This document shows positions 14,612 to 21,705 of a DNA stretch of 29,273 bases, piece after piece. The stretch covers positions 1-29,273 of IMG/VR virus record IMGVR_UViG_3300037421_000187. One strand, 5' to 3'. The notes beneath the pieces were generated by a model. It saw only the letters and a list, made by a program, of their open reading frames with translations, made no database searches and was not told where the DNA came from. Both the position numbers and the translations under genes were made by a program. Every line of letters begins with the position of its first letter. The first letter of the stretch is position 1. This DNA comes from a virus.

Positions 14612-14737
14612 ATGACTGCCCTGTTTGCTATTCCATGTGTGGCTCTCGTCATCTACTCTGCCTTGCAATATCAAACGGCCCATAATGCTTTGATCGATTC
14701 GTGTCCGCCGGAATGGAAGGGTGGGAGACAAAATTGA
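14612..14737 (+). pseudogene. Truncated duplicate of the following membrane-protein gene, 41 residues
   Basis: Starts MTALFAIPCVALVIYSALQY with a good AGGAG site and ends after ALIDSCPPEWKGGRQN. The sequence closely repeats the start of the next gene (ALIDSFPPEL), including the ribosome site and start region (GGAGACAATGACTG against GGAGACAAAATTGACTG). It is one hydrophobic helix plus a short tail. It is best explained as a tandem duplication in which the first copy keeps only the N-terminus. It might still be translated and couple translation to the next gene, since its stop overlaps the probable TTG start. Confidence 0.6.
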
Positions 14738-15114
14738 CTGGTCTGTTTGTCATTCTAGCAATTGTCTCCTTCATTTATTGCGCCGCACAGGAAGGGAGTG
14801 TCCGCTCCGCTTTAATCGATTCATTTCCGCCCGAGCTGCAGGACGAGATGACCGCGAAATTCGCGCTTCACAGCAAGGCGCTAAGGCGATCGACACCTTT
14901 GCCGATACAGGAAAAATATGTGAGCTCACTCATAGCCGGAGCTATCTTTGGACTTTGCCTATCGCTGACTTGTTTTTCTGCGGGGGAGGTAGTGGGAGGC
15001 TGGGCTTTGTTTGGTGTTTCTGTCCTTGTTGCCGGTTCGGCGATCAAATCGTGGCGGACTTATAAAAAAAATGTCGCTTGGCAAGCCGCGCGTGATGACC
15101 AGGAGGAAGCGTGA
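14734..15114 (+). CDS. Membrane protein with three hydrophobic segments, 126 residues
   Basis: An uncharacterised membrane protein. Hydrophobic helices lie at LFVILAIVSFIYCAA, at SSLIAGAIFGLCLSLTCF and at WALFGVSVLVAGSAI, with a charged C-terminus (YKKNVAWQAARDDQEEA). I chose the TTG at 14734 because it aligns with the ATG of the upstream truncated duplicate and has a GGGAG site. An in-frame ATG at 14713 is the alternative. Its stop overlaps the next gene's GTG, so the two form a pair. Its function is unknown. Confidence 0.65.
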   Translation: MTGLFVILAIVSFIYCAAQEGSVRSALIDSFPPELQDEMTAKFALHSKALRRSTPLPIQEKYVSSLIAGAIFGLCLSLTCFSAGEVVGGWALFGVSVLVAGSAIKSWRTYKKNVAWQAARDDQEEA

Positions 15115-15770
15115 AAAAGGGACTGTATGGTGGCGGAACGATCGGTAGTCCGTTCGGTGCTGGAATCGGATTGTACGCGGATAGCGATGGAAATCTGTAT
15201 CCTCAACTTTACTTTGGCTCACCCAAAACGAGTATTTCAGGCGGCTACTCTAACGACCTTGAAGGGCTGCTGACCGGTTTATCCGTATCGGGCACTTTCG
15301 GTGGAGTTAACGCCGGACCGAACATTGGCACGAGTGGAGGTGCCACCGGGTTTGGATTCGGAACGCCCGGGGTTGGTGCAACCTATGGATTTGGTCCGAT
15401 CCCGGCTAGAAGCCTTCTCGATTTTCGGCCGAGAACCGACGAATTCGGTCAACCGTTTCCGGGAAGCGAAGCGCTTGCGCCGTCTCCCAACAGTAAGGAC
15501 TCCGGAAGCCAGGGCGAAGCGCCGGCCAGCGGAAATCCCGTTCTCAAGTTCTTCGATTCACTTCGGCCAACAACGGACGAATTTGGCACTCCATTTCCCG
15601 GGCCGCAGAGTTCGGGTGGTGTTTTGAAGTATGGTCCTGGTGATGCGCCGTCCATTGCGCAAGAAACGGCTCAGCTTTTCCCTGGCTTATCGGTCAATCC
15701 CAATTCCGAGACTGAAGCTGACGCCTCGCCGGATATAAGGCGATTGGGAAGCCGCATTATTTTCGCTTGA
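15111..15770 (+). CDS. Gly-rich protein with RPxTDEFGxPFPG repeats, 219 residues
   Basis: GTG start coupled to the membrane protein before it. The first 100 residues are Gly/Ser/aromatic-rich (GIGLYADSDGNLYPQLYFGS, GGYSNDLEGLLTG), a style seen in the barrel-like segments of secreted polymorphic toxins. The motif RPRTDEFGQPFPG (about 105) is repeated as RPTTDEFGTPFPG (about 150). There is no nuclease or other catalytic motif. I do not know its function. Because of the pairing with a membrane protein, an envelope-related role is possible. The stop codon lies inside the third promoter-like repeat. Confidence 0.65.
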   Translation: MKKGLYGGGTIGSPFGAGIGLYADSDGNLYPQLYFGSPKTSISGGYSNDLEGLLTGLSVSGTFGGVNAGPNIGTSGGATGFGFGTPGVGATYGFGPIPARSLLDFRPRTDEFGQPFPGSEALAPSPNSKDSGSQGEAPASGNPVLKFFDSLRPTTDEFGTPFPGPQSSGGVLKYGPGDAPSIAQETAQLFPGLSVNPNSETEADASPDIRRLGSRIIFA

Positions 15771-15795
15771 TCCGTCGGGCAAATCACCCGCATAA
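15767..15795 (+). promoter_or_regulatory. Promoter-like repeat, copy 3
   Basis: TTGATC (15767-15772), a 17-base spacer with GTCGGGCAAATCACC, then GCATAA. The -35-like box overlaps the stop codon of the preceding gene. It stands about 320 bases before the major capsid gene and is the most likely head-operon promoter in the window. Confidence 0.55.
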
Positions 15796-15820
15796 GCCCA
15801 TCATCGCAAGAATTTTGAAA

Positions 15821-15859
15821 AGCCCGCCGCCGCAGTGAAAGCTGTCCGCGGGCTTTTTT
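15821..15859 (+). terminator. Rho-independent terminator-like hairpin, copy 3
   Basis: AGCCCGC (15821-15827) pairs with GCGGGCT (15848-15854), flanked by A-run and a six-T run. It is the clearest of the three copies. It lies between the promoter-like repeat and the capsid gene, so transcripts from the repeat must read through it to express the capsid. Confidence 0.8.
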
Positions 15860-16113
15860 CATGCGCCGCGTTAGTTGGCGGCGCCAACGCTGACCCTCGT
15901 TCAAACAGACGAGGCGCCCGGCGACAATGACCATGGAGAGAAGCGAACCGGAAAGAGTGCTTTCCGCGCCATCGCGAAATCCCGCAGGTCGAAGACGTAA
16001 AACACACCCATCAACCCAAGCCTCACTGCGAGGCTTACGTCGGCCAGCGCTTCATCGGTGCAAGACACCCACGGCGAAAGCTTTCGGCCGGCTCATCTTC
16101 AGGAGTCATTTGC
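15860..16113 (+). other. Capsid gene leader without a gene
   Basis: No convincing gene lies in these 254 bases. It holds a 7-bp hairpin AAGCCTC/GAGGCTT (16018-16036) and the capsid ribosome site AGGAG (16101-16105), eight bases before the ATG. An open frame from 15927 has atypical Arg-rich codon use and looks spurious. Confidence 0.6.
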
Positions 16114-17076
16114 ATGGCTTTGCCAGCTTCAACCTTCACCACCTACCAGGCGGTCGGCAATCGCGAAGATCTCTCCGACGTGGTCTATCGCATCGATCCG
16201 ACCGATACGCCTTTCATGAGCGGCGCCGAGAAAGAAAAGGCGACCGCCGTCAATCACGAATGGCAAACCCAGGCGCTCGCAGCGCCCAATCCTGCGAACG
16301 CTCAGCTCGAAGGCGACGACCCTACTACCAACGTGACCACGCCGACGGTTCGGCTCGGCAATCTCTGCCAGATCTCCTACAAGGTCGCGCAGGTGTCGGG
16401 TACCCAGCAGGCGGTCGATCATGCCGGCCGCGACAACGAGCTCGCTTATCAGGAATTGCTCAAGGGCCTTGAGCTGCGGCGCGATCTCGAAACCATTCTG
16501 GTCGGCACCAACCAATCCAAGGTTTCTGGCAACAGCACGACGCCGCGCCAGACGGCCTCGATCCTGTCATGGATTGCATCCAATACGTCGATGAGCACTT
16601 CCGGTTCGCCCGCCAATCCTTCGCCGGTCGACGGCACCAGCACCCGCACGGACGGAACGCCGATCGCGTTCACCGAAGCGCGGCTCAAAAGCGTGCTGTC
16701 TTCGATTTGGACCAATGGCGGCAAGCCAAGCGTGATCCTGACGGGCGCCTTCAACAAGCAGGTGTTCTCCACCTTCACCGGCCGTGCCACCGCGATCGAG
16801 GAGGCGCAGTCGAAAAAAATCGTGGCGTCGGTCGATGCCTATGAGTCCGACTTCGGCAAGCTCAAGGTGGTGGCGAACCGCTTCCAGCGCTCGCGCGACG
16901 TGCTGGTGCTGGAGATGGACAAATGGGCGGTCGCCTATCTCAACGGCCGCAACGTGATCTCTATTCCGTTGGCGAAAACCGGCGATTCCGATCGTCGCCA
17001 AATCCTGGCCGAATACGCGCTCGTTGCCCGCGCCGAAAAGTCGAGCGGCGGCGTGTTCGACAACACCTCGTCCTGA
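16114..17076 (+). CDS. Major capsid protein, SU10 type
   Basis: A 320-residue capsid protein of the family named after the podovirus SU10 major head protein (formerly DUF5309), with an HK97-like fold. Typical segments are MALPASTFTTYQAVGNREDL, VVYRIDPTDTPFMSGAEKEK, VNHEWQTQALAAP, the P-domain stretch RRDLETILVGTNQSKVSGNS, and LVLEMDKWAVAYL near the end. It would self-assemble into the icosahedral or prolate head together with the portal. No scaffold or protease gene is seen next to it. Strong AGGAG ribosome site; first gene of the compact virion operon. It is intact, unlike the portal. Confidence 0.93.
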   Translation: MALPASTFTTYQAVGNREDLSDVVYRIDPTDTPFMSGAEKEKATAVNHEWQTQALAAPNPANAQLEGDDPTTNVTTPTVRLGNLCQISYKVAQVSGTQQAVDHAGRDNELAYQELLKGLELRRDLETILVGTNQSKVSGNSTTPRQTASILSWIASNTSMSTSGSPANPSPVDGTSTRTDGTPIAFTEARLKSVLSSIWTNGGKPSVILTGAFNKQVFSTFTGRATAIEEAQSKKIVASVDAYESDFGKLKVVANRFQRSRDVLVLEMDKWAVAYLNGRNVISIPLAKTGDSDRRQILAEYALVARAEKSSGGVFDNTSS

Positions 17077-17103
17077 GCCTTTACCTCCGCTTGAGCTTTC
17101 AAG

Positions 17104-17143
17104 TGATGACGTCATGGCCGGTTAACGGCCGGTCATGACATCA
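17104..17143. other. Hairpin after the capsid gene
   Basis: GGCCG/CGGCC with a GTTAA loop (17116-17130) and outer GTCAT/ATGAC and TGATG/CATCA arms, with a short bulge. There is no T run. Such a hairpin after a capsid gene may stabilise its mRNA or partly reduce downstream transcription. Confidence 0.5.
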
Positions 17144-17192
17144 GGCTTCGTGCTCATCCGCCGACCTTTCGAAAACGCTTCCGGAGACTTCG

Positions 17193-17555
17193 ATGTCGCT
17201 ACCTAACGTGCACACCCTCAACACCATTGATCTGACGGCCTACACGCCGTCTTGCGGGACCGCGCCGGTCCCGGCCTTTATCCGCGCGCCCTTCCGCAGC
17301 CGTCTTTTGAAGGCGACCGGCATTCTTGGCGGCGCCATCACCACCGCGAACGCCACCATCACGATCACTGTCAACAACATCGCGGTTGCGAGTTTTACCG
17401 TGCCGCAAGCTTCATCGGCCGCCGGCCAATTGTTTTCAGTCGTAATCCCGTCGCCGACCTATCTCAACGAAGACGACGTCATCGCGCTGACGCCGTCCGG
17501 CGCTTCGGGCGCCGCGGTGCCGATGCATTTCTCCATCGTTGTGAGGGCTGCATAA
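17193..17555 (+). CDS. Probable small virion structural protein, 120 residues
   Basis: Beta-rich protein starting MSLPNVHTLNTIDLTAYTPS, with a Thr/Ala-rich core (TTANATITITVNNIAVASFT) and a hydrophobic end. It lies directly after the capsid gene and overlaps the next start by one base (TAATG). Position and composition suggest a head decoration or fibre-like protein. No family recognised. Confidence 0.8.
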   Translation: MSLPNVHTLNTIDLTAYTPSCGTAPVPAFIRAPFRSRLLKATGILGGAITTANATITITVNNIAVASFTVPQASSAAGQLFSVVIPSPTYLNEDDVIALTPSGASGAAVPMHFSIVVRAA

Positions 17556-17866
17556 TGGCGTTCTTTCCCAAACATCCCGCATCGCGTACGGCTGTGACGC
17601 AGACGATTGCGTACAACTCCAGCACGGCGATTGCCAATCCGTTCGGACCGGAGACGTTTCAGATTCGCCTCGTGGCAGATTCGGCGTGCTGTTATCGGAT
17701 CGGCGATGGTCCGCAGACGGCGACGGTTTCCGATGTTTTCCTGCCGGCGAACACGGTGGAATACGTCACCGTCAATCCCGGACAGCGCATCTCGGCGATC
17801 GCGGCCGCCACCAACGGGCTTGTCACCGCCACGGCGGGCACGCTGTGGGTCACGGAAATGTCGTGA
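17555..17866 (+). CDS. Probable small virion structural protein, 103 residues
   Basis: Starts MAFFPKHPASRTAVTQTIAY; beta-rich, with FQIRLVADSACCYRIGDGPQ and VEYVTVNPGQRISAIAAAT. This layout (a small jelly-roll-like protein with a QRI/GTLWVTEMS end) is common in rhizobial phages after the capsid gene. It is coupled on both sides by overlapping start and stop codons. Its exact role is unknown. Confidence 0.8.
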   Translation: MAFFPKHPASRTAVTQTIAYNSSTAIANPFGPETFQIRLVADSACCYRIGDGPQTATVSDVFLPANTVEYVTVNPGQRISAIAAATNGLVTATAGTLWVTEMS

Positions 17867-18198
17867 TGGATGGCGTTCTGATCCGGCCTCATTTCGATAG
17901 CAACGGCAAAGACCTTGCGATCGAACACGTCCAGGACGTTGAGCCGATCCTGCGATGGAATCGGGAATCGCGGCGCGACGAGCAGCCGAGCGATTGGGGA
18001 CGCCACATCGCGCGTATTCCGAACGTCATCTATGTCCGGTGGCTGCATGAAGAGCATGCAAATGGAAACTCCGGTTTGCGGATGTTTTCGCCGGAGTTCG
18101 ACCTGATCGTGCAGAAGAAGCTCGCCGATCCCGAATGGGCCTATTTGCGAACCGATAGGCCGAAGCTTCAGACCGGCTGGTCAGGAGAGGGTGCATGA
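17866..18198 (+). CDS. Conserved phage protein, 110 residues
   Basis: Starts at the ATG within TGATGG after the previous stop. Contains VEPILRWNRESRRDEQPSDW and IARIPNVIYVRWLHEEHANG. I recall proteins with this WNR...W...IP.V...RW pattern between the capsid and adaptor genes of podoviruses, with no known function. It overlaps the adaptor gene by four bases. Confidence 0.8.
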   Translation: MDGVLIRPHFDSNGKDLAIEHVQDVEPILRWNRESRRDEQPSDWGRHIARIPNVIYVRWLHEEHANGNSGLRMFSPEFDLIVQKKLADPEWAYLRTDRPKLQTGWSGEGA

Positions 18199-18848
18199 CC
18201 GAGATCGTCGATTATACCTCGCTTCAGAACGCCGTGACCGAATATCTCGCGCGCGATCAGGACACGACGTTGATCGCGCGCATTCCGAGCTTCATTCAGC
18301 TCGCGGAGGCCAAGTTCAACCGGCAATTATTCGTTCGCCAGATGGAAAGTCGCGCCGTAGCGGTGGTGGATCTCACATCGAGCGAAGCTGAGTTCATCGC
18401 GCTGCCGTCCGATTTCCAATCGATGCGCAGGGTTCGCCTTTCAAGCGTCATCGGCAAGCCTCAACTGGAATTCAGATCGGTTACACAGATCGACGAATTT
18501 CGGGCCCGGACCGGCGACGCCACAGGGCAGCCGCTTTACTTCACTGTGTTCGGAAACGAGATCGAGTTGGCGCCGACGCCGGACCAGGCCTACGCCATTG
18601 AGATGATCTACCGGGCCAACGTTCCACCCTTGGCCACCAACGGCAGCAACTGGCTGCTTGCTTTTGCTCCCGATCTCTATCTCTACGGCGCGCTGCTCGA
18701 GGCTGCGCCCTACATCAAGGAAGACGCGCGCATTCAGACCTGGGGCCTCGGCTTTACCGCCGCGATGAACGATCTGAACAATCTCGGGCTCACTTCGGCC
18801 TTCAACGCCGGACCGATGACGGTGCGAATCTCCGGGCAGGTAATTTAG
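18195..18848 (+). CDS. Head-tail adaptor protein (SU10/P22 gp4-like)
   Basis: A 217-residue head-tail adaptor that would bind the portal ring and connect it to the tail hub. Typical features are the N-terminal helix with LQNAVTEYLARDQDTTLIAR, then IPSFIQLAEAKFNRQL, the ALPSDFQSMRRVRL strand, and the C-terminal YLYGALLEAAPYIKEDARIQ helix followed by W. The length is usual for the family. Coupled to the previous gene by ATGA. Intact. Confidence 0.88.
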   Translation: MTEIVDYTSLQNAVTEYLARDQDTTLIARIPSFIQLAEAKFNRQLFVRQMESRAVAVVDLTSSEAEFIALPSDFQSMRRVRLSSVIGKPQLEFRSVTQIDEFRARTGDATGQPLYFTVFGNEIELAPTPDQAYAIEMIYRANVPPLATNGSNWLLAFAPDLYLYGALLEAAPYIKEDARIQTWGLGFTAAMNDLNNLGLTSAFNAGPMTVRISGQVI

Positions 18849-18858
18849 GGAATCTGAC

Positions 18859-19278
18859 ATGGCGGCATTCAACAAATTCAATTCGTTTGTCTCCGATCTG
18901 GCGCAGAAGGTGCACAACCTCAATTCCGATTCGCTCAAGATCATGTTGACGAACACCGCGCCGGTTGCGAGCAACACGATCAGGAGCAATCTGACGGAGA
19001 TCGCCGCTGGCAATGGCTACACAGCAGGCGGAACTGTCGCCAGTTTTGTGTCGGGCACTGACGCGGCTGGAACTTACCGGCTGATCTTGTCGCCGGTCTC
19101 TTGGACGGCTTCGGGCGGTTCAATCGGACCGTTCGAGTTTGCGGTGCTCTACAATTCCTCGACCGCGAACGGGAATTTGATCGGCTGGTGGGATTACGGC
19201 ACCACGGTCACGTTGACGAACGGCAACACCTTTACCGTTGCGCTCGACCAGACCAACGGCGTTTTGACGTTGCAGTGA
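18859..19278 (+). CDS. Probable virion/tail structural protein, 139 residues
   Basis: Starts MAAFNKFNSFVSDLAQKVHN, with LKIMLTNTAPVASNTI, and ends in beta-rich Thr/Gly sequence (GWWDYGTTVTLTNGNTFTV). Short phage proteins with this FN.F...LA.K.HNL...LK..LTN.AP pattern are common in tail regions. They are uncharacterised but clearly structural in style. Good spacing to both neighbours. Confidence 0.8.
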   Translation: MAAFNKFNSFVSDLAQKVHNLNSDSLKIMLTNTAPVASNTIRSNLTEIAAGNGYTAGGTVASFVSGTDAAGTYRLILSPVSWTASGGSIGPFEFAVLYNSSTANGNLIGWWDYGTTVTLTNGNTFTVALDQTNGVLTLQ

Positions 19279-19279
19279 C

Positions 19280-19624
19280 ATGGCGGGAAAAGCTGCAAAT
19301 CGCGTCAACGTCAATGTCACGACGACAGGGACGTCCTCACCCTTCACATGCGGCGCGGCGATCGCGGGTTTCGATCTGCTTTCGGCGATGTGCAACAACG
19401 GCGATATCGTCGAATACGCCATCACCGACGGCGTCAATGCGGAGGTCGGCTGGGGCGTCGTCGGCGGGAGCGGGACCACGATCACGCGGAATATCTGGGA
19501 ATCGACCAGCGCCGGAAGCGCCATCAACCTATCGGGCTCTGCAACCTGCATCGTCACGCTGACGGCGCAGGGATCGCAAGCGATGTTGTCGCTGGCCGTC
19601 CAGCGTCTTGCGGGAGGATTGTAA
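19280..19624 (+). CDS. Probable tail-associated structural protein, 114 residues
   Basis: Starts MAGKAANRVNVNVTTTGTSS. It carries YAITDGVNAEVGWGVVGGSG and TTITRNIWESTSAGSAINLS, a pattern found in tail fibre or baseplate proteins of many alphaproteobacterial phages. It lies one base after the previous stop and directly before the next start. Its exact role is unknown. Confidence 0.8.
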   Translation: MAGKAANRVNVNVTTTGTSSPFTCGAAIAGFDLLSAMCNNGDIVEYAITDGVNAEVGWGVVGGSGTTITRNIWESTSAGSAINLSGSATCIVTLTAQGSQAMLSLAVQRLAGGL

Positions 19625-20044
19625 ATGACTTTCACGCCGAATGTATTTCCGACGATGCTGAGCCAGCCATTGAAGGGGCTGGCGCAGATCCTCAATGCGA
19701 CGGGAACGGCGCAGGTGATAATCGTCACGGCTGGCAATAACGGGTCGAAAGTTCTCAATCTCGCCGCGTCATCGACGGACACCGCCGCGCAAACGATCGC
19801 GGTTTCTCTGGTGAGAAGTGCTGCGACCTACCTTCTGGCGACAACTTCTGTCGCTGCAAGCTCCGGCAACGCCAATGGTACGGCGCCGGTCGATCTATTA
19901 GCGATCGTTCCGAACCTCCCGCGCGACCAGGACGGGCAGCCCTATCTGTTCCTGAACAGCGGTGATACGCTGGTTGTGAACTCGGCGGCCGCGATCACTT
20001 CGGGAAAAACCATTTCCGTTCACTCCGATTACGCGAATTTCTGA
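19625..20044 (+). CDS. Probable virion structural protein, 139 residues
   Basis: Starts MTFTPNVFPTMLSQPLKGLA. Beta-rich, with VIIVTAGNNGSKVLNLAASS and RDQDGQPYLFLNSGDTLVVN, ending in HSDYANF. It resembles small fibre-like or decoration proteins. It overlaps the next start by one base. No named family. Confidence 0.78.
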   Translation: MTFTPNVFPTMLSQPLKGLAQILNATGTAQVIIVTAGNNGSKVLNLAASSTDTAAQTIAVSLVRSAATYLLATTSVAASSGNANGTAPVDLLAIVPNLPRDQDGQPYLFLNSGDTLVVNSAAAITSGKTISVHSDYANF

Positions 20045-20472
20045 TGTTTGGGCCGACACCAGGGTCAAAGTCCAAGATCGGGCAGAGTTTTCCGCGCGGG
20101 ACGACGATGCTGTTTGTCCAGGCGGCGGCCCCAATCGGGTGGACGCGCGTGACGACAAGCGATGACGCGTTGTTGCGCATCAACGGCAGCACGACGCCGT
20201 CAACGGGCGGCACCAATGGATTCGTCGCCACGTTCAATTCGCAGACGACGACCGGTAATTTCACGATCACATCGAGCCAATTACCGACGTTGAGCGCGAC
20301 ATCTGTTTTTGAAAATTTCAACTCTGGCAGCTCGTCCGGCCAGACGGGGAGCTCCGGGGGGAGCGCGTTGCTTCAGTCTACACCGCAATTCAGCGGTGGC
20401 GGCGGCGCTCACAACCACAGCATCACGACGGCGATCAAATATGTCGATGCGCTCGTTGCCAGGAAAAACTGA
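20044..20472 (+). CDS. Tail fibre / tail collar-like protein, 142 residues
   Basis: Contains MLFVQAAAPIGWTRVTTSDD followed by ALLRINGST, the pattern of the phage tail collar domain (FF...AP.GW......D..LR). A Gly/Ser-rich middle follows, and then the C-terminal GAHNHSITTAIKYVDALVAR, where the H-N-H motif resembles the metal-binding histidines at fibre tips. It is short for a fibre, so it may be a tip or an accessory collar protein that binds receptors. The Gly-rich linker varies most in such proteins. Confidence 0.82.
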   Translation: MFGPTPGSKSKIGQSFPRGTTMLFVQAAAPIGWTRVTTSDDALLRINGSTTPSTGGTNGFVATFNSQTTTGNFTITSSQLPTLSATSVFENFNSGSSSGQTGSSGGSALLQSTPQFSGGGGAHNHSITTAIKYVDALVARKN

Positions 20473-20474
20473 CC

Positions 20475-20738
20475 ATGAAACACGTCACCATCCTGCCGTT
20501 TGAAGGGCATGTTTATGTTGATGGCGTATCTCAGAATGTCGAGCTGACCGGCTTCGATCCGGCCATCCGTGCCATTCAGTGGAGCGAAATAAATCAGACC
20601 GGCGAAATCGAATTCGTGAATGATCCTTACGCGCCGCCGGAAAAGTATCGACCCAATCAGGTGATTACCTCGCTCGGTCCGTATCAGCGATATGTCGATG
20701 CGTGGAACGCGGCCTCGACGCCAACGCAAACGAGTTGA
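20475..20738 (+). CDS. Small phage protein, 87 residues
   Basis: Starts MKHVTILPFEGHVYVDGVSQ, with IRAIQWSEINQTGEIEFVND, and ends with a Thr-rich tail. I recall similar short proteins following collar-type fibre genes, perhaps fibre assembly or tip proteins; the role is unproven. It starts two bases after the collar-like gene's stop. Confidence 0.78.
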   Translation: MKHVTILPFEGHVYVDGVSQNVELTGFDPAIRAIQWSEINQTGEIEFVNDPYAPPEKYRPNQVITSLGPYQRYVDAWNAASTPTQTS

Positions 20739-20741
20739 CGT

Positions 20742-21053
20742 TTGGCTCAAATACCTCATGCCGATCCCGGTCTGATCTGTCCTTTGCACAAAAAGGACGT
20801 CTCCAAGGTCTGTCATCGATGCCCGTGGTGGATATCGGTGATGGGCACCAACAAGAACACCGGCGAAGATATCGACAATTGGGGCTGCGCGATCGGATAT
20901 CTGCCGCTTCTCTTGATCGAGAACGCCCAGATGCAAAATCGAACCGGCGCCGCGGTCGAGTCGTTTCGCAACGATCTGGTTTCAGGTGTTGTGGAGGCGG
21001 TCGGCGTCGCAGCCGATGCCGCCTCGCACCTGATCGAATTCGGCAAGAGGTGA
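20742..21053 (+). CDS. Cys-rich phage protein, 103 residues (probable metal binder)
   Basis: Probable TTG start. The motif CPLHKKDVSKVCHRCPWW (C, H, C and C residues) looks like a zinc-knuckle, followed by DNWGCAIGYLPLLLIENAQM and a helical end. Proteins with this CPLH...C..CPWW...W.C...LPLLL.E pattern occur widely in phages of Rhizobiales. Their function is unknown. The TTG was chosen because the only nearby ATG is out of frame. Confidence 0.8.
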   Translation: MAQIPHADPGLICPLHKKDVSKVCHRCPWWISVMGTNKNTGEDIDNWGCAIGYLPLLLIENAQMQNRTGAAVESFRNDLVSGVVEAVGVAADAASHLIEFGKR

Positions 21054-21060
21054 ACGGCAA

Positions 21061-21705
21061 ATGTTTGACGGCTTTGGGGGGTGGGCGAGATTTCCTTGGG
21101 CAGCCTATATCCCGCCGTCAGGCAATTTGCTCCTGGCGGCTTTGCCGGGCGCGGTGGCGTTCACGGGCAAAGCTGGGGCCTTCGCCGTCTTGGAAAAAGG
21201 CGGCGTTGGACCGTTCTCGCTGAGCGGCGTGACGACAGCCTTTGGCGCCGCTGTAACCGAGACGCCAGGCGCATTTTCTTTTACCGGGGTGGCGTCCGCT
21301 TCTTTTGGGATTTCGAAAGCCGGCCAGGTTGGCGGAGCCGTTCTGAGCGGCGTTGCGACAACCGATATGATTGGCGAGGCCGTCAACCCAAATGGGGCTT
21401 TCGCCACGGGTGGAATCTCGGCGGGCTTCAATATCTTCGCCAATGATCAAGCCGGCGCTTTCACGCAATCGGCATTCTCGCAAGTCTTGACGCGCGATTT
21501 CGTCAATTGGGTCAATCTGCCCTTCGAAGCCGGATCGTGGAGCAGAGAAGCATCGCCTTCGTCGCCCTGGACGGTTTCCGGTTCTCAAGCGCCTTCGTGG
21601 AATGTTGAGAACGTATCAACGCCCGTTTGGTCGCCGCTCGCGCCGCCAATCCCGAATTGGACGATCGATCCCGCACAACAAATCTTGCCTCCGGTGTCTG
21701 AATAA
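21061..21705 (+). CDS. Tail/fibre protein with internal repeats, 214 residues
   Basis: A Gly/Ala/Phe-rich protein built of short imperfect repeats such as GAFAVLEKGGVGPFSLSGV, GAFSFTGVASASFGISKAG and GAFATGGISAGFNIFA, roughly 20-25 residues each. The C-terminal 50 residues are Trp/Pro/Ser-rich (WTVSGSQAPSWNVE, VWSPLAPPIPNW). Repeats of this kind suggest an extended fibre or shaft. It overlaps the next start by one base. No catalytic motif. Confidence 0.75.
   Translation: MFDGFGGWARFPWAAYIPPSGNLLLAALPGAVAFTGKAGAFAVLEKGGVGPFSLSGVTTAFGAAVTETPGAFSFTGVASASFGISKAGQVGGAVLSGVATTDMIGEAVNPNGAFATGGISAGFNIFANDQAGAFTQSAFSQVLTRDFVNWVNLPFEAGSWSREASPSSPWTVSGSQAPSWNVENVSTPVWSPLAPPIPNWTIDPAQQILPPVSE

Noticed and set aside
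15927-16472. Plus-strand Arg-rich open frame overlapping the capsid start
   Set aside because: It runs into the capsid gene in another frame and has shadow-like composition.
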